Source of the DNA: Natronosalvus vescus
Lineage (GTDB): Archaea; Halobacteriota; Halobacteria; Halobacteriales; Natrialbaceae
DNA length: 64,000 bases
NCBI RefSeq assembly: GCF_023973145.1
Contig: NZ_CP099546.1
Span: 2,914,001 to 2,978,000 of the forward strand
Direction: 5' to 3'
Position numbers and translations under genes: made by a program. Below are positions 1-8,678 of this stretch, piece by piece (position 1 is the first letter of the stretch; every line of letters starts with the position of its first letter). A model generated the notes under the pieces. The model was given only the letters and a program-made list of their open reading frames with translations, was not told the origin of the DNA and did no database searches.

Positions 1-89
1 AATTCGCTGAGCGGTTAGGACAGCTGGGTTTGTAGCGGTTGGTAAGTGACAATTTGCAACTCGTGTGAAAACAACCCTCGACTGTCAGT

Positions 90-299
90 TCACCTATGAC
101 CTAGTAACTTCATGAAAAACAAGAATACGATAACCGAGAGTACGCCCATGACAAACAAAAGTGTAATATGTCTGAGTATAACTCTGGCAAGCGCATATAA
201 CGAAGGGGCATCAGAGTGCATCACGATATATTCTACAGCAGTCACAGTTGCGCTATTCACGACAAGGTTCTCTACAACATTTACAGCACTCATTGTCAT
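90..299 (-). CDS. possible small membrane protein
   Basis: A 69-residue open frame with one strongly hydrophobic stretch near the C-terminus (TLLFVMGVLSVIVFLFF), which looks like a membrane helix followed by a short basic tail. I recognise no family. A second Met at residue 27 is an equally good start and would give a 43-residue single-span peptide. It lies in the low-GC left end, where codon use differs from the rest of the window, so it could be foreign or not a gene at all. Confidence 0.25.
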   Translation of the reverse strand: MTMSAVNVVENLVVNSATVTAVEYIVMHSDAPSLYALARVILRHITLLFVMGVLSVIVFLFFMKLLGHR

Positions 300-837
300 T
301 GCATATGACCGGTTAGATTACATATGAGTTCAGTAATACCGATCCCTGTGAGGATGGCTCGTCGCTTCATATATGGTTTCTTAGAGTCACCAGCAAGTAC
401 TTTCTGGTGAGCTAATAATAACATGCTCTAAATTGGTACAGTGATGGCGTCTCAACCCCACAGGTCAAAGTAAAAGATGCGATTCTGTATTGCTAAACTC
501 ATGCTCTGAGTCGGTCAAGTCGTTTCTGATAGGGATCAGGTAGTTCGTTCAGCTTTTGCTGAACTCACAGCGTGAATGTGTTATCGGGTGAACCTGACAC
601 TACGGCTGAGACAGACCGGTCAGTACAGAGTATAGATGCAGCACATTGACCTCGTTTATTTCAATCACATTGGGTGGAACCAACCGATATGTACGGGTGC
701 TTACCGATCACCGTTGGCTCTATCAGTTCCTATTAGTACTGGAACTGATGCGCTGAATTGAAGGCCCGAATGAATGTTGCATGAGTTGAGTTCGATTTGC
801 TAAGAGTGGCGATCAGTCAGTACAGGTAATTTTCAGA
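300..837. other. low-GC stretch without a recognisable gene
   Basis: No coding frame with haloarchaeal character is seen on either strand. The only distinct element is a perfect 7-bp hairpin at 547-564 (GTTCAGC, TTTT loop, GCTGAAC). The AT-rich composition contrasts with the GC-rich core and suggests acquired or decaying DNA (inference). Confidence 0.5.
547..564. repeat. perfect 7-bp hairpin with TTTT loop
   Basis: GTTCAGC-TTTT-GCTGAAC is an exact inverted repeat in otherwise unstructured low-GC sequence. It could be a terminator stem or an end of a small mobile element. No flanking gene decides between these. Confidence 0.35.
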
Positions 838-1575
838 TTACCGATTGGAAAGAGCCATGTTAATCGACTCACAGAGACTGGGTTCTAATCCGCTATCCCG
901 GTACCCTGCGGCGAGATTGACATCTACGGCCCAGTATCGGTTTTCGTTATCTTTGACGAGATCAACCCCAACGCCCCGGAGATCGAGTCGGTTGACGAGA
1001 CGACGCAAACGTCGAGTAAGCGTCAGTCTGGGGCGTACATGAGTGAGGAATCGTTTGGGGCCATAGAGCTTCGAGGTAACGAGCTTGGCCGCCGTCTGGA
1101 CTCGTGTTCCATCGTTTACCGCGTAGTATTTGTAATCGACAGGCTTCGTGTGGATCAACTGTTGATAGAAATCTCCCTCGCCGTTCAGTTCGGGATCGCC
1201 ATGCCAGATGTAGTAGGGTTTTGCAACGTACTCAAACTCGGGTTTCTCGAAGGATAGTCTAGGAGTCCGAAATCCGACCGCCTCGAGCGCTCGTAGCCCA
1301 ATTAGTCGTGAACTCAACGCCATCGTTGCGACGAGGTTGTTCCACAGGGGCGTTCCCGTTTGTCGTGCATACCTGAGAGCGGAGAGATTGAATGGGAAAA
1401 CCTGCTTATTGACGAGCAAAGCAAGATCGTCGATGTGACTCGGAGAGAGTTCGGATCGCGGCTCAAAGAACCGAACGGTATATCCCGATTTCCGAAGTTG
1501 GCTGGCGACGGCAGTGAAGACCGGCTGATCACCCTTACAAAGAATCCCGATTTGCTCCGCGTTAGCCGTCTTCAT
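838..1575 (-). CDS. ATP-grasp-like protein (RimK/GshB-like)
   Basis: This 245-residue protein starts with a preATP-grasp-like Rossmann segment (IGILCKGDQPVFTAVASQL) and continues into a region like an ATP-grasp fold: residues 110-125 contain the core strand EYVAKPYYIWHGD and the C-terminus has GVGVDLVKDNENRYWAVDVN. In this superfamily the Asp and the late Asn in V-D-x-V...-D-V-N bind metal-ATP. Family members join an acid to an amine or thiol using ATP. It is short for a full RimK ligase, and the substrate cannot be told. It stands alone in low-GC sequence beside a tRNA, which fits an accessory gene. Confidence is good for the fold class and low for function. Confidence 0.55.
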   Translation of the reverse strand: MKTANAEQIGILCKGDQPVFTAVASQLRKSGYTVRFFEPRSELSPSHIDDLALLVNKQVFPFNLSALRYARQTGTPLWNNLVATMALSSRLIGLRALEAVGFRTPRLSFEKPEFEYVAKPYYIWHGDPELNGEGDFYQQLIHTKPVDYKYYAVNDGTRVQTAAKLVTSKLYGPKRFLTHVRPRLTLTRRLRRLVNRLDLRGVGVDLVKDNENRYWAVDVNLAAGYRDSGLEPSLCESINMALSNR

Positions 1576-2082
1576 CGATAGCAGATGTATGTGTGTCAGA
1601 CAGAATAATCCTCCGTGCAGTTTCGCCCCCTGCTACTGCAGTCAAAACAATCAGCAACTGCTTCGGCCGCACTGAGCGATCACTACCTTCGTGCAACATT
1701 CGCGCTCTGTATTTAGCAAATCTAATCTATCAACTACTGTAGAGATATGATGCGAAATAATGAGTTGAGTTGATAACCCCTATCAAAAAAACTTCCAAGA
1801 CCAAGTCCGCAATGGGCGCAGCAAAAAGCGAACCTCACGCGCGGTTCCTACTTGATGATAAGGGCCGTAGTGGCGCGGCGCTTCCAGCTGGAAAATTCTG
1901 CTGGCAAAGGTTCCAAAGACAGAATACGGTTGGAAACAGTTATCATTCCAGTCTTCTTCGGTATAATCGCACTACGGCTCGACGGCTAAGGCAGTGACTT
2001 CATGAAATCCGAGAACCGGCAGAAGGGTTCTTTATAAGGGACTCTACGCCGTCTGTGGGTTCACGCGAAGGAACTGAGCGTA
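1576..2082. other. intergenic, no gene seen
   Basis: About 500 bases of mixed, rather AT-rich sequence between the ATP-grasp-like gene and the 3' end of tRNA-Val. A frame at 1770-1997 has neither haloarchaeal codon bias nor any family resemblance, and I left it out. Near 2030-2040 there is a TATA-like TTTATAAG, but it points to no gene I recognise. Confidence 0.5.
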
Positions 2083-2157
2083 TGGGTTGGGGCAGATTTG
2101 AACTGCCGACTTCCTCCGTGTGAAGGAGGTATCATAACCGGACTAGATCACCAACCC
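2083..2157 (-). tRNA. tRNA-Val (anticodon CAC)
   Basis: A full cloverleaf reads on the minus strand. The acceptor GGGTTGG pairs with CCAACCC and is followed by discriminator A. The anticodon stem CCTCC/GGAGG holds the loop TTCACAC (anticodon CAC), and the T-arm contains GTTCAAATC. There is no encoded CCA and no intron, and it is 75 nt long. The acceptor and T-arms match the second valine tRNA at 53898-53972 almost exactly. Its 3' end faces the low-GC left end of the window, which is the side where integrating elements usually sit. Confidence 0.95.
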
Positions 2158-2317
2158 GCACGAGATGGTATCCGGGGGCGAAACTTAAGCGTTCCTTTCA
2201 GCGATTACCGTCGATGCCAGCGATCCCGGCTGCCACTCGAGTCCTTGGACTCATCACGCTCGAACTCGGGTAATTCGACTCAGACACGACTTCCGCTGTC
2301 ACCAATCACGTACACGC

Positions 2318-2857
2318 TCAGTACGTCGGCGACTCCTCGACCGACCCATCGCGCTGGTTGACCACTCGAGCGAGCGTAAACAACCCGTCGGATAATCGGT
2401 TGAGATACTGCACGGCATCTTCGTTCACTGCGTTTGGCTCGCTCTCCTGGAGGGTAACAGCCCGTCGTTCCGCTCGTCGACACACCGCTCGAGCGTGATG
2501 CAACCTGGAACCCGACTCGCTCCCAGAGGGGAGGATGAACGAACGCAACGGCTCGAGTTCTTCGTCGTGATTGTCGATCCAGTTCTCGACTGTGTCGACG
2601 TGGTCGTCGGTGATCATCGGATCGTCCTCATCGGGATCTGGATTGGCGAAATCCGCCTGGACGATGTGGAGGTGGTTCTGTACCGCTCGGAGCTGGTCGT
2701 CGATATCGTCGTGGCCCGTCGGTCGAATCGTCCCGATGAGCGCGTTGAGTTCGTCGACGGTTCCGTAGGCCTCGATTCGGGGATCCGTCTTCGAGACGCG
2801 CGTCATGTCTCGGAGATCCGTTCCGCCGTCGTCTCCGCGTCCGGTATAGATCGGCAT
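2318..2857 (-). CDS. cob(I)alamin adenosyltransferase, PduO type
   Basis: This is a 179-residue enzyme that transfers adenosyl from ATP to the corrinoid cobalt, making adenosylcobalamin in the cytoplasm. The N-terminal PduO signature is clear (MPIYTGRGDDGGTDL, then RVSKTDPRIEAYGTVDELNA), with the ATP-binding TGxGD and the conserved Arg and Asp. The C-terminal helix has the family pattern of CRRAERR and later YLNRLSD. The start at 2857 was chosen because the family begins with M-x-I-Y-T-G; the in-frame upstream extension of 28 residues is not family-like. The B12-dependent ribonucleotide reductase at 45.9-48.9 kb needs its product. Confidence 0.9.
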   Translation of the reverse strand: MPIYTGRGDDGGTDLRDMTRVSKTDPRIEAYGTVDELNALIGTIRPTGHDDIDDQLRAVQNHLHIVQADFANPDPDEDDPMITDDHVDTVENWIDNHDEELEPLRSFILPSGSESGSRLHHARAVCRRAERRAVTLQESEPNAVNEDAVQYLNRLSDGLFTLARVVNQRDGSVEESPTY

Positions 2858-3010
2858 TACTGGAGTCAATGGGCGGTGGTGACTTAATGGGATTGACGAA
2901 CGCACGTTTGCACCCCTCACCCCAATTCTATATCCCAACATACAGTTTATGTGTTCGCGCCACGACGGTGAATCAGTACGTTAAACATCCCTGGAACCAG
3001 ACCTAGCCCC

Positions 3011-3169
3011 ATGATGGAACTCGAAGCCGACTGTCCGGACTGTGGTGAGCAAACGTTCTACCGCGCAGCGAGCACGACGCTCCACCTCGGCGAGAAAGTC
3101 AAGTGGCACTGCCCACACTGCGATTACGGGTTCGTGGAGATCAACGGGATCGACTCGAGCGCGGTCTAA
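3011..3169 (+). CDS. 52-residue zinc-ribbon mini-protein
   Basis: A short protein starting MMELEADCPDCGEQTFYR and carrying a second pair CPHC about 24 residues later, so two CxxC knuckles form a classical zinc ribbon. It is acidic at both ends. A stop follows directly (TAA at 3167). Haloarchaea encode many such mini zinc-finger proteins of unknown role. The alternative start is the second Met. The upstream bases (ACCTAGCCCC) show no strong ribosome site, consistent with a leaderless message. Confidence 0.75.
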   Translation: MMELEADCPDCGEQTFYRAASTTLHLGEKVKWHCPHCDYGFVEINGIDSSAV

Positions 3170-3289
3170 GGCATCGATTCCTCTCTGGGCTCGTTTTCAA
3201 CCGAATCTGCTCGGCAGCTACGTACGGTGTTCAACGATCACGATCAGGACGGTCTATAGAGTGCATCGCTTCAAACGGGACTGTCCTGG

Positions 3290-3349
3290 CCTCGAGCGGA
3301 GCTATACTGCCTCGAGCGGGGTGTAGAGACCTCGAGCGGAGCTGTACAG
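3290..3349. repeat. three 20-bp tandem units
   Basis: CCTCGAGCGG begins at 3290, 3310 and 3330, exactly 20 bases apart. It is followed each time by a similar half (AGCTATACTG, GGTGTAGAGA, AGCTGTACAG). The array lies in non-coding DNA. CTCGAG is a common hexamer in haloarchaea, so part of the likeness may be compositional. Confidence 0.5.
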
Positions 3350-4119
3350 GTCTTGCCCGGCTATTGGTGTAGCCTCGACGTACAAACACCATCCTTCTCG
3401 CCGTAAAGAGATCCGCTAAGCAGTCAGGCAAATCAGCGGTGGAGAGCTTCCTCTCTCGCTGCGAGGGATTTAGCCAGTCGACGAGGTAACCTGGCTGCTC
3501 GGTCGGAACGTCCGGTTCTAGCGGTCGAATAGGGGGATACGATGGACGAGTCGTTCGACCGGCACAATACCCACCACGCTGCACGCTCAACTTCTGGATT
3601 TTGCGTGATCTTCACCGACAGTGTCTCTCGAACCATTTTACAGCTGGCCCCGATTCTGTCGTGAGGACTCGAGGGTATCGTCTGTCACCTCTTCCCTACC
3701 TATTATCTTCGCATTCCCGTCACGAACCATTCGTCACGGTTTCACTTTTCGTCGCCCCCGTAGCTCGAACCTTCCTGCTCGACCGTTCGTCCTACACTTC
3801 GCCACCACATTCGTCGTTTTCGTACACGAGATGCTGGTATATGCGATCGAGCACCCATCGGTGTTATTTCTCTGTGTCACATGTCTTCTAGTCCGATTGC
3901 CCACTTTTTCCGAGTAGTTCATCTCCAGCGTCTCGAGGTCTCGCCTGTCATAACCGTCGATACTCCCCTGGTGAGAGTGCGGGGTAGAGCAGTGTCTCGC
4001 TAGTGTTCATCGTACAGCCTGTATGGGTGTCAGGATCTTCCAGTCACACAGCGGGTGTCGATTACGGGGATTCGAGAGAACGCCCTGTGCTTTAGCGAGA
4101 TGATGAATCCGAACCAGTT
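3350..4119. other. intergenic, no gene recognised
   Basis: Several open frames overlap here on both strands, but none shows the acid-rich composition or the GC-at-third-position pattern of the neighbours, and none resembles a family I know. It adjoins a decayed insertion element, so this may be eroded DNA. Confidence 0.45.
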
Positions 4120-4965
4120 TGACATCCTCTACACGACTGCAGTCGTGGGGTTTCTCACGTTCAGGGCCGAGTCGGTCTCGACCCCGACGGAGGCAACGTC
4201 CCGACCACGGTGGTTGGTCTCGGTTTGTAGGCGGTGCGTCGAGGCGATGAGCGTGTGGTGACGCCAGTCCACGTGGACTCTCTCGCTAACACCCGACGGT
4301 TCGTGGGATGCAAGTGGATTCCCAAGCACACAACGCCTCTTACGAGGCTCGACGCACAAGCCCACAGACCACAGCCAGCCGCCAGTGGATCGGTCAGTGT
4401 GCCGTCTGGGGCGGAGAACGACCTGTTGTCGTTCGAAAGATCCGAGATCTTTCGTGATGACGAGACGGCAAACCGTCTCCACTATCCCACGAAGGAATCC
4501 TCGTGCTTCAGCGCGGGAAGGGCATCAACACACATCCGTCACTCACCTGGTCGATGTGCCCGTGAAGTGGAACCTGTCCGTACCCTCGGCCTCCAACTGT
4601 CGACCCACAGCGTGTCTTCGTTGCGTGCCTCGTTGGGGGTATTGATCGTATTTGTCGGGAAATGCGAATTCGTCGATACGCTCGCGGTCGAAGTCGGATT
4701 GTGCGATTCACTCACCGAGTGAATCGTTGGTTTCGATTTGACTTTGTCGACGAGGTGGTGATCCACTCTCCACCTTTCAGATCACATGGCCGTTTTCCGC
4801 CAAGGGGCGTCCAAGCAGCATCTGGTTTCAACCCTGTTCTGCCGATCTTACCCCCAGGGTAAGACTGCGAAAGTAGGTGTTCTCCTTCTCGGATCTCGAC
4901 CGTCTCTCTCGCTTGCGTTTTCGGCGTTTCAGTCGGGTTCGGTGAACGAAACTGACCCGCACTCA
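4120..4965 (-). pseudogene. decayed IS1341-type element (tnpB remnant)
   Basis: The left boundary has the hallmark right end of haloarchaeal TnpB-only elements. Read on the minus strand, this is a perfect stem CACGACTGCAGTCGTG followed shortly by GAGGATGTCAA. Upstream of it the minus strand holds pieces in different frames that recall TnpB: one frame near 4550-4620 reads HAVGRQLEAEGTDRF, like the stretch before the second RuvC motif, and another at 4170-4300 resembles the basic C-terminal tail. No continuous frame, RuvC triad or zinc finger survives. The extent to the right (about 4965) is a guess. The gene is dead through frameshifts and stops. Confidence 0.5.
4132..4147. repeat. perfect 16-bp palindrome, IS right-end hairpin
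   Basis: CACGACTGCAGTCGTG. In intact IS200/IS605-family elements such a stem next to GGATGTCAA marks the end recognised by the transposase and forms the 3' part of the guide RNA. Here it survives although the gene beside it has decayed. Confidence 0.6.
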
Positions 4966-5495
4966 TTCTGACCGACGTCGCGTTCGTTCGTTGATGATAC
5001 GGATGCGATATTTCCAGTGTGTATCCCTATCGTTACTGGCGTTCACTGTGGTACTCGAGCGAAACGTCCCGTCCACGACACGGTGTCGCCGTTCGTATAG
5101 CAGTGGTGTGGACACATCGGTTGAATACTGGTTGGGTCAACCAGAGCGGTCGTACATGCTGGTGCTGTGTCGCTCTCGAAGCTGGCCTTCGGAACCGCCG
5201 CCAGTTTGAACTGATTTTGTGAGCGGATTCCGACCGATCAATTGTAAGATTGTTGATGGCTGATTCGGTAAGATGTGGGAGTAACCATGGAGTCGTAATC
5301 GGCGTAGAAGTCAATTTATTGACGGTATTTGGCGACACCTTCTAACCGGCATTACTACACTAAGGCTGATACAGAGGTTCAAACTGCTGCTATAGGGGGC
5401 AAATTGAGGAGTCTTTAGACCATCTTATCCAACTAAGGCCGACTGAAGCACCAACAACTAAGTACTACCCGTTCGTCGCCATCGACGAGACAGAC
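4966..5495. other. intergenic, upstream of the DUF5805-like gene
   Basis: No gene is recognised. Weak frames at 4991-5222 (plus) and 5033-5338 (minus) give tryptophan- and cysteine-rich or basic peptides without family likeness. The last 150 bases are less GC-rich and must hold the promoter of the gene at 5496. Confidence 0.45.
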
Positions 5496-5864
5496 ATGCC
5501 GGAACCAAAGCTGAACGTCGGCGTCCCCGAACATCAGCTCGCGATCTACGACGACGAAGCCGAGGAAATGGGCTTCTCCTCCAGGGCCGAATACATCCGC
5601 TCGATGATCAATGCTGGACGGCGGGAATTCGGCCTCAACCCCCAGGGTGAGACCCCGGAAGACGCCTCTCTACGAGGGTCGCTCGACGAACGCATTCTCG
5701 CAATTCTCGAGGAGGCCGAGGGGTTGGCCCAAGACGAGGTCGTCGACGCAGTCACCGCTGACGTTGAAGATCAGGTCACCGAGGTACTCAACGACCTGAA
5801 CGACGAGGGGCGCATCGACTACGACGTCCGTCGGAGTGGCTTCGTCGTTGCGGAGGGGCAGTAA
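5496..5864 (+). CDS. DUF5805-like ribbon-helix-helix/winged-helix protein
   Basis: 122 residues. The N-terminus (KLNVGVPEHQLAIYDDEAEEMGFSSRAEYIRSMINAG, residues 4-40) has the pattern of a ribbon-helix-helix DNA-binding domain. Residues 60-115 predict a small winged helix (ERILAILEEAEGLAQDEVVDAVTADVEDQVTEVLNDLNDEGRIDY). This combination matches the haloarchaeal family often annotated DUF5805 (from memory). It ends three bases before the tyrosine recombinase, so the two are surely co-transcribed. A role as accessory factor or regulator of that recombinase is a reasonable inference. Confidence 0.65.
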   Translation: MPEPKLNVGVPEHQLAIYDDEAEEMGFSSRAEYIRSMINAGRREFGLNPQGETPEDASLRGSLDERILAILEEAEGLAQDEVVDAVTADVEDQVTEVLNDLNDEGRIDYDVRRSGFVVAEGQ

Positions 5865-5867
5865 CCG

Positions 5868-6923
5868 ATGGACGCTACCGAACCCATCGGTGATCTCGAC
5901 GCCAATGCCGAAGACCCGATCGCGACGTTCCTCGAGGAAATCAGCCTCTACGGCCGGTCACAGAAGACGATTGCGGACTACGAGACGACGCTGAGACAAT
6001 TCGAGCGGTTCCTCCGGGGTGACGGCGGGCCAACCGACCTCGACGACGTCGCGCGACGTGACTGCCTCTCGTGGATTCAGCACCTCCGTGACGAGGGGTA
6101 TGCCCCTGGTTCGATCCGGACGAAAGCCGTCCACCTCAACCGATTCTACAGTCATATGGCCCAGGTCGGCGCGTTCGACGCGAATCCGATGGTCGTCGTG
6201 ATGGAACAGTTGAGCGAGCGTGGGGACGCCTCACCGACGCGACGAGACGTCTCCATCGAGCAGATGGGGGCGTTCGTCGCGGAGATCGACCACCCGCTCC
6301 GGCAGGCAATCGTGACGATGCTGTCGAAGACCGGGATCCGGGCTGGTGAGCTGTGTAATCTCGATCTGCGGGACGTGAACCTCGAGCACGAGGCGATCAT
6401 CGACTATCGCGACACGCCGCCACGGGCTGCCGTTCGCGATCACCCCGATTCGTTCTTCGTGGCCAGCGACATCGCCGTCGGGAGCGTCGTCAACGGCGAA
6501 CAGCGAGCGGAAGGGAATAAACGCCATCGCGATACACGGATTCCGATCGACGAAGAACTACAGGAAGCGCTCGTCCGATGGTTGGCGATTCGCCCGGATC
6601 CCGCCTCTGACGCCGACCCGTTGTTCGTGAGTACGAGTCGGAAGTGTGGACAGCGATTGACCGTCGATATGGTGCATTCACACGTTCGAGAAGCCGCTGA
6701 GCAGCGTGGATGGTACGCAGAGGGTGCTGGCCCAGAGGAGAACGTGACACCCCACTACTTCCGGCACTTTTTCACCACGCGGCTAAGGGGGCGCGTCGAT
6801 GACGCGTATCTCGTGCAGTACATCCGCGGCGACGTCGGTGACGTGATGGATCGATACACGCACGATTGGGAGGAACTCGTCGAAAAACCGTACCGTAGTC
6901 ACATTTTTCGATTCAGTGAGTGA
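5868..6923 (+). CDS. tyrosine recombinase, XerC/D-like
   Basis: A 351-residue site-specific recombinase. Residues 20-105 form the SAM-like core-binding domain (FLEEISLYGRSQKTIADYETTLRQF). The catalytic domain keeps the first Arg in KTGIRAGELCNLD, the H-x-x-R box in HYFRHFFTTRLR and the tyrosine in DVMDRYTHD near residue 330. All key residues are present, so it should be active. It cuts and rejoins DNA through a 3'-phosphotyrosyl link. It is translationally coupled to the upstream DUF5805-like gene. No phage or plasmid genes and no tRNA att site adjoin it, so it may be a resident chromosomal recombinase rather than part of a mobile element. Confidence 0.85.
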   Translation: MDATEPIGDLDANAEDPIATFLEEISLYGRSQKTIADYETTLRQFERFLRGDGGPTDLDDVARRDCLSWIQHLRDEGYAPGSIRTKAVHLNRFYSHMAQVGAFDANPMVVVMEQLSERGDASPTRRDVSIEQMGAFVAEIDHPLRQAIVTMLSKTGIRAGELCNLDLRDVNLEHEAIIDYRDTPPRAAVRDHPDSFFVASDIAVGSVVNGEQRAEGNKRHRDTRIPIDEELQEALVRWLAIRPDPASDADPLFVSTSRKCGQRLTVDMVHSHVREAAEQRGWYAEGAGPEENVTPHYFRHFFTTRLRGRVDDAYLVQYIRGDVGDVMDRYTHDWEELVEKPYRSHIFRFSE

Positions 6924-7214
6924 CTGCTACCCTACTCATAAACCCCATATCGCTATACAAAATCCCTGGCTGTTTTCTAACAGGGATTCTCCGTATGGAT
7001 CGCTGCAAATCGCAAGACGGGGCGACGCTGAGGGCTAACGTCGCCACTGTGCCTCGAGATCGGAGTCCGAAGCAACGTGATTCCACGACGGAATTGGGCC
7101 TCAGTCGGCTATGATGGACGCTACATTACAGCTGGAGCCTCGAACTGATCGAGTTCGGAACGGGAAGTGAACTGAAACGCAGAACCTGAAAAACAGACGG
7201 ACGACCGGAAGCGA

Positions 7215-8678
7215 CTACTCGTCCTCGAGCGCCTGCCAGGACAGCCGCGGATTCCGCGCGGCGCTCGTCTGATCGATGCGACCGACTGCGGTTCGGTTCG
7301 GCGCGGTCTCGAGCGTCTCGTCGTCCGATGCCTGAGCGTGACCGAACGCTTCGGCGAGTCGATCGAGCGTCTCTTTGCTCTCGACTTCCGTCGGCTCGGT
7401 CATCAGCGCCTCCGGCACGATCTCTGGCCACTTCGTCGTCGGCGGGTGAACGCCGAAGTCGAGCATCCGTTTGGCGACGTCGGCTGCGTCCTGGTTACCG
7501 GCGCTGGCGACGAACTCGTGGTGGAACGGGCCGTACGGCACCTCGTAGTCGATCTGACTCGCGAGGTAGTTCGCGTTGAGGACGGCCTTCGCACCGGCGT
7601 CGGTGAGCCCCTCGTCACCGAGGCGAGCGATGTAGGCGAATGCCTTGACCAGGACGAGCCAGTTCCCCTGGAAGCCGTGGACGTGACCGATCGAGTGATC
7701 GGGATCGAATAGTTCGTATCCCTCATCGGAGTGGCGAACGCGGGGTTTCGGGAGGAACGGTGCGAGTTCGTCGACGACACCCACCGGACCGGCACCGGGG
7801 CCGCCGCCACCGTGGGGCGTCGCGAACGTCTTGTGCACGTTGTAGTGCATGACGTCGAAGCCCATGTCGCCCGGACGGGCTCGTCCGAGCAAGGCGTTGA
7901 GGTTCGCCCCATCGTAGTAGAGCAATCCGCCGGCGTCGTGAACCATCGCGGCAATCTCCTGAATGTCGCCCTCGAACAGCCCCAGGGTATTCGGGTTCGT
8001 CAGCATGAGGGCAGCCGTGTTCTCCGAGAGTGCGGCCTCGAGCGCCTCGAGGTCGACCCGGCCGTCCTCGTCGCTCGGGATGGTGACGACATCGTACCCG
8101 CCGAGGGCCGCCGTCGCGAAGTTCGTCCCGTGGGCGCTCTCGGGGATGATAACTTCGTCCCGGTGGCCCTCGCCGTTGTGTTCGTGGTAGGCGGTCGCCA
8201 CGCGGATGCCGACGAACTCGCCGGCCGCACCCGCGGGTGGCTGGAGCGTGACGGCGTCCATCCCGCCGATTCGACCGAGGTAATCCTGCAGACGGTACAG
8301 GATTTCGAGGGTTCCCTGGATCGTCTCCGGCGAGCGGTCGGGGTGAACGGCACCGGACTCGAGGGCAGCCACGTCCTCGGTGAATTTGGGGTTGTACTTC
8401 ATCGTACAGGAACCCAGGGGGTAGGGGCCGTTGTCGATCCCGTACACCATCTGTGAGAGTCGCGTGTAGTGGCGCGCGAGTTCTGGCTCCGAAAGCGACG
8501 GCAACTCGAGGCTGTCCCGCGTCAGGTCGTCGGGCAGCGGGGAGTCGTCGTCGATCGCGACCCGAGTGGTGTTTTTCTCCGAGAGCAGCGGTTCGTACTG
8601 GCCGTCGGTAACGTAGCGAGCCTGGTCGAAGTAGGTCTCGCCGTTTTCGCCTGCCGCCTCGGGGGCGTGCTCGGTCAT
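7215..8678 (-). CDS. gcvPB: glycine decarboxylase (P protein) subunit 2
   Basis: A 487-residue PLP subunit of the two-part glycine decarboxylase. With GcvPA it removes CO2 from glycine and passes the aminomethyl group to lipoyl-GcvH. The PLP lysine lies in the typical stretch [20 protein letters not shown]. The substrate-side motif [10 protein letters not shown] near residue 95 is also present. The start at 8678 was chosen because it overlaps the gcvPA stop by four bases (ATGA), which shows translational coupling; an in-frame extension to 8747 would run into gcvPA. gcvT and gcvH lie about 10 kb away on the other strand. Confidence 0.95.
   Translation of the reverse strand: MTEHAPEAAGENGETYFDQARYVTDGQYEPLLSEKNTTRVAIDDDSPLPDDLTRDSLELPSLSEPELARHYTRLSQMVYGIDNGPYPLGSCTMKYNPKFTEDVAALESGAVHPDRSPETIQGTLEILYRLQDYLGRIGGMDAVTLQPPAGAAGEFVGIRVATAYHEHNGEGHRDEVIIPESAHGTNFATAALGGYDVVTIPSDEDGRVDLEALEAALSENTAALMLTNPNTLGLFEGDIQEIAAMVHDAGGLLYYDGANLNALLGRARPGDMGFDVMHYNVHKTFATPHGGGGPGAGPVGVVDELAPFLPKPRVRHSDEGYELFDPDHSIGHVHGFQGNWLVLVKAFAYIARLGDEGLTDAGAKAVLNANYLASQIDYEVPYGPFHHEFVASAGNQDAADVAKRMLDFGVHPPTTKWPEIVPEALMTEPTEVESKETLDRLAEAFGHAQASDDETLETAPNRTAVGRIDQTSAARNPRLSWQALEDE

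Noticed and set aside
4991-5338. Overlapping frames that might be the end of a transposase.
   Set aside because: No catalytic motif or recognisable stretch was found in any frame. The resemblance is limited to Trp- and Arg-rich composition.
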